A stretch of 41,343 bases of DNA from Thermomucor indicae-seudaticae (lineage: Eukaryota; Mucoromycota; Mucoromycetes; Mucorales; Lichtheimiaceae). Shown piece by piece: positions 23,153 to 34,472 of the stretch. Position numbers and translations under genes: made by a program. The notes beneath the pieces are model-generated. The model did not search any database, had not been told where the DNA came from, and saw only the letters and a program-made list of their open reading frames with translations. The stretch lies in assembly GCA_000787465.1 (NCBI GenBank), contig JSYX01000301.1, forward strand, positions 1 through 41,343. The letters are read 5' to 3'. Positions within the stretch are counted from its first letter, which is position 1; the number at the start of each line of letters is the position of its first letter.

Positions 23153-24287
23153 ATGGACATCAAAAAGCTGTTTGACGTCAAAGACAAGGTAACCTTGGCT
23201 ACAAACTGTGAAGCCGACATTCTGTTCATGAGATTCCTGTTCAGGTCGTTTTAGTAACGGGCGGATCCCGCGGCATTGGCGAAATGATCGCGACCGTAAG
23301 CTTGCCCCACTTTTCCATAACGGAGTATACAGCGTGACTAATGAAGGGGTACAAAAGGGTTTTGTTTCTGCCGGTGCCAAGGTGTACATTACGAGCCGAT
23401 CGGCAGAGGCTTGTGACAAGGTTAGGAGCTCGAGCAATGCGGCAGAGAAGAAGAAAAAGTTGGCTAAAACACGAACAGGTTGCCAAAGCGCTTACCGCCC
23501 AAGGGCCGGGTCAGTGTTTTGCTATTCCGGCCGACTTGCAAAAGCTGGAAGAAGTGAAACGTCTTGTTGACGAATTATCGAAGCGCGAGCAGCGTATGTA
23601 ATGGCTTTCATGAGAAAAAGAGAAAGAGGATACGAATTAACGTTCGCTCGCAGACCTTGATGTCTTGGTCAACAATGCCGGTGCCAACTGGAACGAAAGC
23701 TTCCACGATTATCCGGACGCCGCATTTGAAAAGGTCATCAACCTCAACTTGAAACGTATCTTTTCATTGACCCAAGCGTAAGTTGCGACGACCTGAGAGA
23801 GGGCCCTATGCCTGATGATGAAAGAATATAGGTGCCTTCCTTTGCTGTCGGCCAAAGCAAGCAAAGACAGTCATTCATCTGTGATCAATATTGGATCCAT
23901 TGATGGTATTCGCGTATGTTGCTCCATTAGCCAGCCAGCCCTAGTGCGAAGCTAAAGAAAACGATTTAGGTCCCGCCTCAAGAAACTTATGCTTATTCCG
24001 CATCAAAGGCTGGCTTGCACCATATGACTCGCCACATGGCTAGCCGTCTTGGTAGCGAGTATATTCTTGTCAATGCTATCGCTCCCGGTGCATTCCAGTC
24101 TAAAATGATGAAGGCAACCTTGGAGGCCTTTGGTGATATCATCATCTCGCAGATCCCAGTAGGTCGGATCGGTTCGCCAGAGGACATTGCCGGCACATGT
24201 ATCTATTTGGCTTCCCGAGCTGGTCAATATACCAATGGCGCGACCATCACGGTAGATGGTGGTGCCGCATTAGGATCTAAACTCTAA
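23153..24287 (+). CDS. Short-chain dehydrogenase/reductase with peroxisomal SKL tail (RhlG/FabG-like)
   Basis: NAD(P)-dependent classical SDR. Cofactor motif TGGSRGIG, NNAG, catalytic Ser in INIGSIDG, catalytic YSASK and the late motif NAIAPGAF are all present; it ends in VDGGAALGSKL. The final Ser-Lys-Leu is a canonical PTS1, so import into peroxisomes is likely. Seven exons: 23153-23188, 23245-23295, 23358-23420, 23479-23593, 23654-23777, 23832-23913, 23970-24287; 789 nt, 262 aa, every phase correct. The closest family by motif is the 3-oxoacyl-ACP reductase-like SDRs called rhamnolipid-type in fungi. The substrate cannot be read from sequence; a fatty-acyl intermediate is plausible given the location. 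Converges on the RRM gene, 297 bp between stops. Confidence 0.92.
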
Positions 24288-24584
24288 TTGAATAAAACAT
24301 TGCATGTAATTTTCAAGTTTGCATAGAGTTAATTTAATTGATGTGGATGTGTGCAAGCTGACTAGAATAGCTAAATATATGGGCAGCAGGGAATTGTATG
24401 TACCAAGAAATGCGTGTGCAAATTGATAGGATGATATGGTCGCGAAATTCTACAAATGTCAGTAGGTAGAAAGGGTGCTGATAATGTGTGAGAAAATAAA
24501 GCAAGCAAAGATGTGTGAGCCGCAGACGGAGAAGAAGACACGGACAAAAATGCGTAATAAAAGGATGCAAGATGTGTGTGCAAT

Positions 24585-26085
24585 TCAATGAACGTTGTCA
24601 ACGCCAAGATCCTTCCGATCCACGGCTTTTCCACCGGTTCCCGCCTCTTTGTTTGGCTTAGTGAATAATGGATTCTTGCTGAATGACAAGCGTATACCGC
24701 CTTTGACCGAGCTTGAAAGATAGTACCCTTGCAGTTCGTTCATGGCTTGAGTCGCATACACAACGTCTTCAAATTCAACAAAACACATCGGTCCCTGTGG
24801 TTTGGTTCGGAAGGACATACGTCGGTAGCCGCGACACTTGCTGAACAACTGGCGAAGCTCTTCCTCGCTGCTATTTGGCGGTAAGTTACCAACGTAGAGG
24901 GTATTGCAAGGAGGATTCTGGTCTGCCGGATTGAACGAGCGAGTACTAGTATTGTAGCTGGGCGACGACAAGCTCGGTGTGCGGAATTCAGTGAGATTAG
25001 CCGTCTGAACCGACAGAGGACCAAACCGTGAGGCAAAACATTGAGACGACTTTTCGCTAAAGAAGATGGACGAAGTAGTAGGAGCTGATGGTGATGAGGA
25101 CGGTTTGAAACCGCGTTCGTTAGGCACCGGTGATGATTTAGATAGATAGTTAAACGGATCGCTGTCAGCATTTTCCTGGACTACTTTAGCCATGCGCGGA
25201 GGCGGCACCAAACCAAATCCTCTTGTAGGAGACATGAGTCCAAGGTCCATTTGACGCGAGTCAAAGGACTGAGATCGGAAGCCTAAAAGGCCGTCATTGA
25301 AGGCTGGTGTGGAGGCTGTCGAGCAGTTCTGGAAAGGATCCTTCATGAATGGGTCTGCTTTGTTATAGTCAGCAGGGGATAAAAGGTCGCTAGGTAGTGG
25401 TGAGAAAGAGTCATAGGCAGACTGCGACACGTATTGCATTTTTTTGGACAGGAAGCTCAAAGGAGGAGGAGAGATTGAATCTCCAGTGGCCGCATTCGCT
25501 GAAGTCCCATGCTGGGAAGGTGCGACAGAACCGCGCTTGATATGCAAATTCTTTTTGGCCATCTCCGCTTTCAGTACATTGCCACGTTCCTGATCCACAC
25601 GCTTCCCATTCAATACTTCAACTGCTTCCAAAGCTTCCAGACGAGTACGAAACCTAGCGAAACCGATCTTTCACGGGTTCCATGATTAACATGACCGTCA
25701 TGCTGAAAAGGGAAGGAGGGGCATGTACCATTTGCTTTTTGCTGCTATTATTATTCCCCGCTGCCGCGTTCTCGTCGTCTTGCTCCTTGCAATGCCATTT
25801 CAGAGCGCCAGCTTCAAAGCCAGAAGAAAAAGTAAACATGTTTTGGAACTCTCTTTCTGTCATATCATCGGGAAACCCGACCACAAAGATCGTTGTTACG
25901 TCGTCTGGTGACGAATTGTTCAGGTTGGAGCTGGTGTTTGCTTGTGAAGACAAAGACGGATTAGCCAATGTGTTCCCAGGGAAGAATCGAGAGGCGGGAG
26001 AAGATGCAAGAGGGTGTAGACGAATGTCAGACGAAGCTGTATAGGGAGCCACGGAGCTTGTCAAGGTCGTCGGTTCACTGCTCAT
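24585..26085 (-). CDS. Whi3/Scw1-like RNA-binding protein
   Basis: Two RRMs. RRM1 starts [16 protein letters not shown] and, after an intron, continues [22 protein letters not shown]2 is [20 protein letters not shown], then [14 protein letters not shown] and [12 protein letters not shown], the diagnostic end of the Whi3/Scw1 group (about residues 375-455). Between them lies about 200 residues of Ser/Pro-rich low complexity. Exons 26085-25729 and 25667-24585 are phase 0; 479 aa. The family binds mRNAs controlling cell cycle and cell wall (Whi3 in yeast, Scw1 in fission yeast). An unusual spacer with Gly-Asn-Asn-Asn and polar residues interrupts RRM1 just before the intron. Confidence 0.9.
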
Positions 26086-26202
26086 GTTTGACTATAAATG
26101 AAAGAAAAAGAGAAAAGAACGAAAGAATTGCGAATTTAGCTCGCCCGGCTAAATTTTAATAACATTTTTGCCTCCGCAAAAAGAGCTGTTCCACAGCGTA
26201 CA
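26086..26202. promoter_or_regulatory. 117 bp bidirectional promoter
   Basis: The Whi3-like gene (-) starts at 26085 and the uridine kinase (+) at 26203. Such a short divergent spacer must contain both leaders and the shared promoter. It is AT-rich at the kinase end (TTTTAATAACATTTTT) and purine-rich near the Whi3 ATG (CT-rich on that strand). Confidence 0.6.
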
Positions 26203-27463
26203 ATGTCGATTGATGCTACAGCTTACTCGGACCCCAGGTATGATATGCTAAACCAACCTGTGCGACATTTGAGTTAGATATAGTATGCTCAGCGCTGATT
26301 CTAGTTACTTCAAGGTGTCGCTTCAGACGCCTATGGCTGTCGCTGTCGCTGGAGGGGCCGATGCCGGAAAAGTAATCGAGCGACATGACCACGTCTAACC
26401 AGGGCACAAGCTAATTTTGTTGTCACACTCGTGCAGCACGATGTCTGTGAACTGCTCATGAAGCGTCTGAGCGGGACATATGAAGCCAAAGTTGCTATTA
26501 TCAGTCTGACTGATTTCTACCGCGAGCTGAACGCTGAAGAACGAACTTTGTACGAAGCTGGGAAATTCAACCTCGATCACCCAAGTAATGAGCATTTCGA
26601 CTAGACCTGTGTTTTTAACCGGCGTTCTTGACGAAACGTCCCTGTATCGAATAGATGCATTTGACCTTGAGCTGCTCGAAGAATCGGTTAAAAGCTTGCT
26701 GTCAGGCAATTCTGTTACCATTCCTGTCTGGGATGCTGTGAACCACACGAGGTGTGTAGAAAGTTATTGAGGAGATAAGCTATCACTCTTAGCTCTGACA
26801 ATATGGCTCTTTAACAGGGTGGGGAGCCGTGTGATTGAACCAGTCGACGTCATTCTGGTCGAGGGTACTTTGGTTCTTTATGCCAAAGCTTTGCGCCAAC
26901 TGATGTTTATGAAGGTTTTCATTGACGTTGACAGTGACCAAAGACTTAGCCGGAGAGGTGCGTCTGTTGGAATATGTTAGTCTTTTAATATGTATTTGCC
27001 CTGACTGATACCGTTTTCTCCTAGTATGCAAGCCGCATTCTCGCAGTGGGCGTGTACTGTCTGTCAAGGAGATGCTCACAGAGTATGTTGAATTTGTGAA
27101 GCCCATGTTTGACGAATTTGTCTGGCCAGTGAGTATGCCCATTTCATAATCAATGGCAGCAGCATCGTTACTTATTGGTCGATATGATAGACTAAGAAAT
27201 ATGCGGATATTATCATACCTCGGGGCGCAGAAAACACGGCTGCACTCCAAGTTCTTGCCAACCATCTTGAAGATCATCTAAGGAGCCGGTCTAACAGCAG
27301 TATGCCTGACCGGAAGATGTCCCAGTCCCAGATATGGATTCGTCGGAAGGAAGACGACGAAGAGACACAAAGCAGGTCCTCAAGCCGAACGGGCAGCAGT
27401 ATTCGGAATATGGATCCATTAGCTACGACAGCTGACAGCTCGTATAAACAGATACCACAATAA
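26203..27463 (+). CDS. Uridine-cytidine kinase (P-loop)
   Basis: Pyrimidine salvage: phosphorylates uridine or cytidine. Motifs: P-loop GGADAGK, SLTDFYRELN (substrate Asp), FNLDHPNAFD characteristic of uridine kinase, VWDAVNHTR, EPVDVILVEGTLVLY, DVDSDQRLSRRVCKPHSRSGR (lid) and ADIIIPRGAENTAALQVLANHL. Exons: 26203-26237, 26305-26371, 26437-26584, 26655-26751, 26818-26957, 27025-27128, 27191-27463; 864 nt, 287 aa, all phases correct. The first P-loop exon ends exactly at the Lys, and the residue that follows is His where many kinases have Ser/Thr or Lys. The C-terminus is a Ser-rich tail. No UPRT domain is fused, unlike Urk1-type plant or animal enzymes. Confidence 0.9.
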
Positions 27464-29141
27464 AAAGATTGCAGCATTCCTTATGCATGATTCTGATAGC
27501 AAGTTCTGTTGATCTCAGACTGTATTCTAATTGCGCGAAACTTTATGAAAGAATGTTCGATTTGACTCCTATGCGAAGTTAATAACAATGAGGATTCCAG
27601 CTTTTGGCGCCCGTCGCCGGATTTTGGGATTTCTGTTCTAACGGCACGAAACAGGGATGGGCAACAGACTTCAGGATCGGCAAACAGGGCGTCTTTAGAA
27701 ATCATTTCATCATAGTTAACCTTGTGCCGGTGTGATAGATTTCTAGAGTCATGCTTTGTATTAAACTTACTTTAAGAGGCCTTGACTTAAAAGCCAGAGT
27801 ACCACCGTGAGGGCTTTTGGGAGATTTTCTCTGTGCTTAATTGACGCATTGTTTCTAACAAACTGTAATTGCTAACTTCCAAATGCAGTATGGCACGGCT
27901 ATGCAAGGCCGCGATCAAGCTCGCGTTCATACGACCTTGAGAATGACGCACATTATCCGCTGGAGGAAGCCTGTCCTGTATTTGCTTCCGGGTCTCCGTT
28001 TGTGTCATTCTGACCAGGTGAGTGGCCTGAACACTTGTGCAACAAGCCCGTTTCCTTGTTGTGCTTGTAATGCAACGCTGCATAATGAATTATCCCAAAC
28101 AAGGTCACAGGGTATGGCTCTAAAACAGTTCTCGATCCCAGTTATATGTGCAGATTTTTCTGGTTTACATGAAACTCGATCAAGAAATGCATATTCGATC
28201 ATGGATCGTGATAACCATCAGTGATCGAAAAAAAAGAAGGACATTGTAAACAAGGATCCAGTTTATCACGCATTGTCTCAGACAGCTTTTGGGACATTGA
28301 AAGTCATGACCTTTTTTTTTCTTTCGCCCCGTCGGCGGCGATCTCTGTTGAAACCACAGGACCCTGCGGTCATGCCCGAAACAATGGCCATTGGCAGAAG
28401 AAAAAATTTGTTTTGAGTAATGCAATTTGTTTCCAAAGCAGCGTTTTTTCCAGAACAACAATCGCTTTGCTGGCAGAATTGTTTCCGGGCTGTAAATACC
28501 ATCTTTTACTTAAACAGACCTGCCCATTACGACATAAGTAATCACATGTCCATAACCCCAACTATTGCCGTTATGTAACTTTAATAATCGCGAAACGGAA
28601 GCGAACCTGGAGAAGACAGGTTTCGACGTATTAGAGACATCCTGAACCAGACACACTGCATCATTAATGATTTCTTGAAAAGGAATGCACTTATTTTCAC
28701 CACCGCAAAGAATCGAGTCTTCTTTGGATGGGAAAATCGTTGTCGCTGAGGTTCAAAAAAGAGGCACTTTCCTTGCAGGAATATGAGAGATTTCAAGGGA
28801 AGCCCCGTGCGCGCACACACAGGCGCTGAAAATGATTGGGTTAAATAAATCTCATGGCATCATCGCCAGGGAGGGGCGCTGTCCCGATGTTTAACCATGA
28901 ATGGTTTCGGTTCTTCTGTACATATATATAAAGTCAACACTCAGCTTAAGCTGTATTTTCTTTCTCTTTCCTGCCCTTCTTTTGCTTAGACTTTGTTTAT
29001 TTTATCGCTGACTTTTTTATTGCCAGGAAGAAGGATAGGTACAGAATAAATCAAATGCAAAAAATATCATGAAAGCTTGCTGAAAGAATGTATAGAAGGC
29101 TCTTTCATTGTCCGTAGAGAACTGTTCCACTGTTGGTAGTC
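27464..29141. other. Intergenic upstream of the GATA factor, 1.7 kb
   Basis: A long upstream region, usual for a regulated transcription factor gene. A TATA-like run sits at about 28920-28932, about 210 bp before the ATG, with a pyrimidine-rich stretch after it. Several short open frames overlap on both strands without protein-like composition. No RNA gene recognised. Confidence 0.45.
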
Positions 29142-31225
29142 ATGGCTCCCATCGCACTCAAGATCAAGGGGAACAAATCGTCATTCTCGCCATTCCTAAA
29201 CGTGGATTCCGAAGACGAGCTGTCGAAGACTTGGAGAGTGTGTACCAAAGTCAAAGACGCGCTTGAGAACGGTTCTCGCTTAGAAAACCTGTCATGGCGA
29301 CTTTGGTTCGTCCACAATGTGGGTAGTGCGAAATCCAGGGACCAACTTAAGCGAACATCCACGACACGCAGTAAGCTCGATAAAGATAGAGGAAAGGCCG
29401 GCACTTGTCGAAAGAGTAAAGCATCCGGCAGCGATAAGGAAGAAAAGACGACGTTGACAGCAGCAGCTGAAAAGTCAATCAACGAACCATCAAAGCAGTG
29501 CACTCCGGCGGCTGTACCTTCCAGTGCCACACCTCCTGCAGAGAATCCTTTACAAAAAGAACTCGAATACCGCCGCATGCTCCGACAGCAACAACAGAGG
29601 CAGTGCCAGCAGAACCTCCAAACGAGCAATGCTGTCTCTACTACAAGTCAAACGGCGCCATTCGTTGATAATGGATATAATATGGTCTATCAGCCTCAAC
29701 CACAACGCACAGATAGTCTGCCCATGGATAACTACGTTGTTCCGCCATTCACGTCTGACCAAGCAGGTGACCAAACCGTGCAACTCGACAACGTTGTGCT
29801 GGCGCCCGATAATTCATCCATCTTTCAATGGACTGATACTGGTCCTGCTGCTGCCAACGAAAAAACGACGAACGACCACCACGTTACACTGAACTTTTAC
29901 ACACACAATAATGGTCCGATCGCACAGCAAAACAGCAATATAACCAATCCTGCCACCACGACCGACGTATACAACATGAACCAAACTCAAATCATCATGG
30001 ACAGCAACATCGCATTCCCACCATCCGCAGTAGCAGCTCATCATTCCGTCCCAAACAGCCCCGCCTTATTCATTGATCCGCAAACGAATAATAACAGTGT
30101 CCCGCAGTTTGATCAGCAGTTGCACAATTATCATCAGTCTGGGATTCACAGCCAATGGAACGGTACAGCCGCCCCAGAGACGTTGCTGTTGGACAGTCTG
30201 CTGGATAACACGGCTCTCTATGTATCCGACCACTCGGTTTCGCCCTCTGTGCTTCCAAACGGTACACTCTATAACAAGCTGTTGGCCACATTGCCTAGAG
30301 AGACATTGGAATCTGCCGAGCGGCTACTATTGCCAAAAAATGATCCGCTTGCCCCCTTACAACAACAGCAACAACTCCGGTCCGAGATGCATCAACACGT
30401 ACCAGTGAATCCTGGGATCTGTGAACAGACGCTGCTGCAGGCGCCCAGCAACAACAACAACAGTAATAATAGTAGCGATGTCATGACTTCTTCTTTCAAA
30501 GGACAGGCCAGGATACAGTTTTCGTCGCAACCTGATGATGATCGGCCAAAACGCAAGGAAAAGGAAAAGTCGTTTCCAACTGTTCGACGAGGTTTGCCTG
30601 TGAACGCTTCTTCAACAGGTACGGAGAACGAAATGCCGATATGCAGCAATTGTTCTACGACACAGACGCCATTGTGGAGACGGTCGAATGATGATAAGCT
30701 ACTGTGCAATGCGTGTGGGCTCTAGTAAGCTATACAAATCATCCCGTGATGTGTGTGAAAGCAGCTTCTAACTGTCTCTTTCTACGAAAGTCTGAAACTG
30801 CATAACGCTCCTCGGCCCAAAAATCTAAAGCCTCATTCAGGCCGAAACGGTGAAGAAGGAGGATGCGTGCAGCAACCCGTTTGTTCCAACTGTGGGACGA
30901 GTACAACACCTCTTTGGCGTAGGGATGCCGACGGTAACCCGCTCTGCAATGCCTGTGGACTTTAGTAAGTTGTGATCGTCTTGAAACAAAAAAAACGCGT
31001 TCTTACGCTAACCGTTTCTTTTTTAGTTTGAAACTTCATCACGAAAAGCGTCCGCTGTCCCTGAAAACAGACACGATCAAGAAACGGCAGCGGCTGGAAT
31101 CGAATTCAGCACAGCACCGAACACAGAGAAAACCGAAACCGGAAAAACCTTCAGCCTCACCTGCATCAACACCTCTCCAAACCATGACATCCATCCCAAT
31201 TCAATCATTTACCGTTCATCCGTAG
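29142..31225 (+). CDS. Two-finger GATA transcription factor with DUF1752-like N-terminus (AreA/Gaf1-like)
   Basis: The N-terminus [20 protein letters not shown] then ENLSWRLWF matches the conserved N-terminal block (DUF1752) of AreA/Gaf1 nitrogen regulators. A long Gln/Asn-rich region follows. Two class IV zinc fingers sit at the C-terminus: [14 protein letters not shown]...CNACGL (about 504-527) and [14 protein letters not shown]...CNACGL (about 558-582), each followed by YLKLH. Exons 29142-30724, 30791-30964, 31027-31225 (1956 nt, 651 aa). Both introns split the Tyr codon right after CNACGL, so the fingers look like a duplicated exon unit. Most AreA orthologues have one finger; fungal two-finger GATA proteins are typically SreA-type iron repressors. 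So regulon assignment (nitrogen or iron) is open. The usual start by position is the MAP at 29142. Confidence 0.93.
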
Positions 31226-31503
31226 AAAAATGTTATGTTTTCACACAAAATATCCATGTTATTCTATTTTCACAGCTGTAGAGAGCCTAAAAAAAGGAAG
31301 AAACATTACGTAACTCGACAATAAAGCTGATGAAAAAGGGGAGGGACATCAGCTGGTCACGTTAACGGAGACCACTTGCAAACTCTGACAAACCGGACAT
31401 GAAAAATCGATAAAGTCCGATAGTCCTTGAGCATGCATGCATACATATATATATGCGTTCTTATCTTATTTCTCTCTTCTTCATTCCTGTTTCCTTATAC
31501 AAT
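31226..31503. other. Spacer with TATA-like run before the thioesterase gene
   Basis: 278 bp between tandem genes. A CATATATATATG run at about 31442-31454 precedes a CT-rich leader. An in-frame upstream ATG at 31453 would add 17 hydrophobic residues to the thioesterase; the ATG at 31504 is preferred because conserved sequence begins there. Confidence 0.45.
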
Positions 31504-32635
31504 ATGGCATTGGAAATTACAAAGCAAGAGTATGCATTTGACGAAGCGACAGAATCACGGTTCATTGGACAAACAGCACAAGGAATATCTTTGTACGCCG
31601 GTCGTGTGAGCTCCGTAAGTCCGTTTGATCTATGCCATTGTTCTATGATTAACTCATCCGCCCTATACAGCGTTGGTCAATCGAATCCGTTCCAAACGTA
31701 AGTAACAGGTCGTTCGCATGATTCAAAGAAGATCGATCTAACCATCTCTTTATGTAGGGAGGTAAACGTCAAGCTTTATTCCACTGAAAGACGACAGTTC
31801 CTTGGCTGCCAGTGATCAATAGGTTATGTAGCATGTCTTTCGCTTGGTGCTGTCCTCAAGCATTTCGAAAAGCGACATCAGAAGCATCCCGTGGCCATGA
31901 ACATTTTCTACTTGCAAAAAACCTTGCCTGAACAGCCATTTGTCGTAGAGATAGAGGAGCTCAAACCAAGCAAAAAGGGCTACTGCGTCGTTCGCACCGT
32001 CTTTCGTCAACCCGAACACAAAATGGAAAACGCGCCCCAGGACATAGCAGCCTACCGCGAGGATTGCATTTATAACCAGGACCACGAGTATCATTACAAT
32101 GGGCAACATGGAAACGGAGCGAGGTGTCACGCATATTCACAAACCGTTCTCCGCAAAACCGCCAAACCCTGACCGTATGACCTTTCATCCTCTACTGTAC
32201 ATGGCTGAACACGTCACATGTTATAAAGACCTGAGCACATTTCCACAGCTCGATGATCAAAAGCGGGTCGTAAAGCCGGGTGTGCCAGAGTTCTACCAAG
32301 CCTTGGAGTTCTCGGACGGTCGACCGACAGACTTCAAGTGCATGCCATACTGGTGCGATCTATTCTTCCATCCTATATGGTTACTTGGCGAGAAAACATT
32401 AGGTGGTCTTCCTCTTCCGTATTGCCCAACGATGCAACTGGAGATCCAGTTTAAGCGAATTCCTAAAGGAAAGCAAGTCCTGGCATGGTGCGTTGTTCCA
32501 CACCTCATCAACGGCCGAATGGACCTGGATGGTGCAATCTTTGAAAAAGACGGTCAACTCTTGGCTATTACACGGCACCAATGCTTGGTAGTACCCTGGA
32601 GCCGCGTTACCAAACCAACCAAGGCCAAGTTGTAG
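31504..32635 (+). CDS. Thioesterase-like (double hotdog, 4HBT_3-type) protein, with one frame break
   Basis: Acyl-CoA thioesterase-like superfamily. Hotdog half 1: ESRFIGQTAQG and GGYVACLSLGAVLKHF; then HPVAMNIFYLQKTL, FVVEIEELKPSKKGYCVVRTV. Half 2: TMGNMETERGVTHIHKP, GVPEFYQALEF, WCDLFFHPIW, MQLEIQFKRIPKG, GRMDLDGAIFEKDGQLLA. Exons 31504-31614, 31671-31697, 31758-31761 (4 nt, GGAG), 31823 onward. The micro-exon completes the two glycines before YVA and its phases fit. Near 32081-32090 the frame must slip by one base to pass from YNQDH to SIITMGNM; no intron fits, so this is one extra base or a sequencing error. Cellular substrate unknown; no targeting signal is clear. Confidence 0.8.
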
Positions 32636-32720
32636 ACTGTCTTGCATGCATATTTTCGCAATCATTTCTTTTTCCATAATTCATGATAGACGGCATGAAT
32701 ATCGTTCTAAAAACAGAACT

Positions 32721-34308
32721 TCATCTCCAACCTGATTCAACCTTATTGTAATCCCATTCTCGTGCCTGGGCTGCTTTTAGCTTGCGTGCAGCATTGGCTG
32801 CACGTTCCGCCCTATTTTGGTTCACTTTCGTTAGATCAAAAGATGACATGTAAAAGCTGTCAAAATTTGTTACATACCGCATTTCTTCCTCCAGCTTTTT
32901 TTGCTTTTCCTGTAATTCTTGATATTTTTGTCGCTCAATTGCCATCTCTTCCCTGTTTTGCATTGCTTCCTCCTCGACGATCTGTTGTTTTTTTCCCGTT
33001 AATATACAGCCATTACACAAAACAAAGCAATGGGTTACCTGTCTCTTCTTCAAAAGCTCCATGTTTTGAAGGCGAATGCGCTCAATGCGCCTGTTTAGCT
33101 CGTCCTCGTCTATTGTCTGATTTTGTTATTTAGGTTGTTGGTTCCCGTTAACCTGTTCTTTTATCTACCTGTCTAACAGGACCACCAGATAAAACACGGT
33201 TAGTGTTATTGTAAGGAAGCGGACGGCTTGAGGAAGAATATTCGGGGCCATGTTGCTGAGACTCGACATAACTCACTGATGAACCGTTCTTCTTCCCCTC
33301 CTGTTGCCATCGAGGAACTTCAGGCTTCTTTTCAGACCATCTATCGCCATTCGCCCGCGAATCCCAAGGTCCCGGCTTGTTCTCATATTGAATGTCGGCG
33401 TTTCGCTGCCAACCAGAAGATGCAGGCTTGTTTTCAGACCATGTATTGCTGTTTTGCTGCCATCGCGAAGCCGCTGGCTGGTTCTCATATTGAACACTGG
33501 CGTTCTCTTGCCAGCCAAAAGATTCAGGCTGTTTGTCAGACCATACATCGGCGTTTTGCTGCCAACCAGAACTCTCCTGCTGTACGTTGACATTCTGCTG
33601 CTGCCATCCAGCAGTCTCTGACTTATTCTCAGGCCACCGTTGCGACTCAGTAGCCGTCGCCTGGCTTTCAGGTCCTGCCTTTGGTCGCTCCTCCCACCAC
33701 GGCACCTCCGCCACAGTGCTCTTCTGTCCTGAAAATTCGCCCCACTTAATCTTGATGGCGTTGTCCTTTGGATCCGCATGCAGATGAACGTCTGTCTTCA
33801 TTTTGCCCGTGTATCGTGTGGCAGCCATACCCCGCTCGGCCTTGTACCGGTCATACGGTACTGCCCACCGCGAATCCAATGAAGACGAAGTCTCTGTTAC
33901 TTTCTGTTGACTCGTGGAAAGTTTGTCATTTCTGTTCTCTGTATGATTTTTGGCAGGTGGTGGTGAAGGCTTGACGTCTTGGGTCTGCTGCTGCTGCCAC
34001 GAAATCGTTGTCATTGAATCCGACTGCGGATTTCCTGTGTTGTTGAAGCCGTCCGATTTCCATTCCTTGGGCGATGTTGTTGCCTGTGATTGCCGCCATG
34101 ACGCCGTGGCTGTATCACGTGCCTCTATTTCATTGGGGATGGTTGACGAAATCGTCCAAGGTTCATCGTCGGCCGATTCTACAACGTTACGATCATGTAG
34201 ATCCTTTTTGCGGTTTAGCAGCTGCGTATAGCGGGTGCTAGGGATACCCCGCTGAGCTCTCGTCCTGTCTTCTGGCGTCGCCCATCTCGAATCCAGCGAT
34301 GACGACAT
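32721..34308 (-). CDS. Low-complexity W/Q-repeat protein with CCDC9-like coiled coil
   Basis: Function unknown. Exons 34308-33169, 33116-33039, 32981-32721 in phase; 492 aa. The N-terminus has two copies of SSSLDSRWAxPxDRxxAxRG followed by TRYT (about residues 2-30 and 140-170). The centre is a run of about ten imperfect units of 15-18 residues built around GWQQN or RWQQN, then W-S-(D/E)-x-(Q/K)-P or Y-E-N-x-P. The C-terminal third is a charged coiled coil, DELNRRIERIRLQNMELLKK, faintly like the start of animal CCDC9 proteins, ending AREWDYNKVESGWR. This suits an RNA- or RNP-associated scaffold, but that is inference. It lies 164 bp upstream of the kexin stop on the same strand. Confidence 0.75.
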
Positions 34309-34472
34309 CTTGTGTGCTTGCGAATTAACAGGGTGAAAAGTTTCTTGGAACAACAGCTTCAAACGACACTCCGAAAGTTATCCAGTCATGCATCATAGTA
34401 TTGCGTAATTCATTACTCGTACAAAAAATACGTATGCGTGTACAGAGGTGGGGGAGTATACAAAATAATTAA

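Noticed and set aside
27787..28541. Cluster of short overlapping ORFs on both strands
   Set aside because: Mutually overlapping, no protein features; treated as upstream region of the GATA gene.
29105..29629. 174-codon minus-strand ORF
   Set aside because: Antisense shadow of GATA exon 1; hydrophobic/Ser/Phe composition typical of antisense of Gln/Lys-rich coding sequence.
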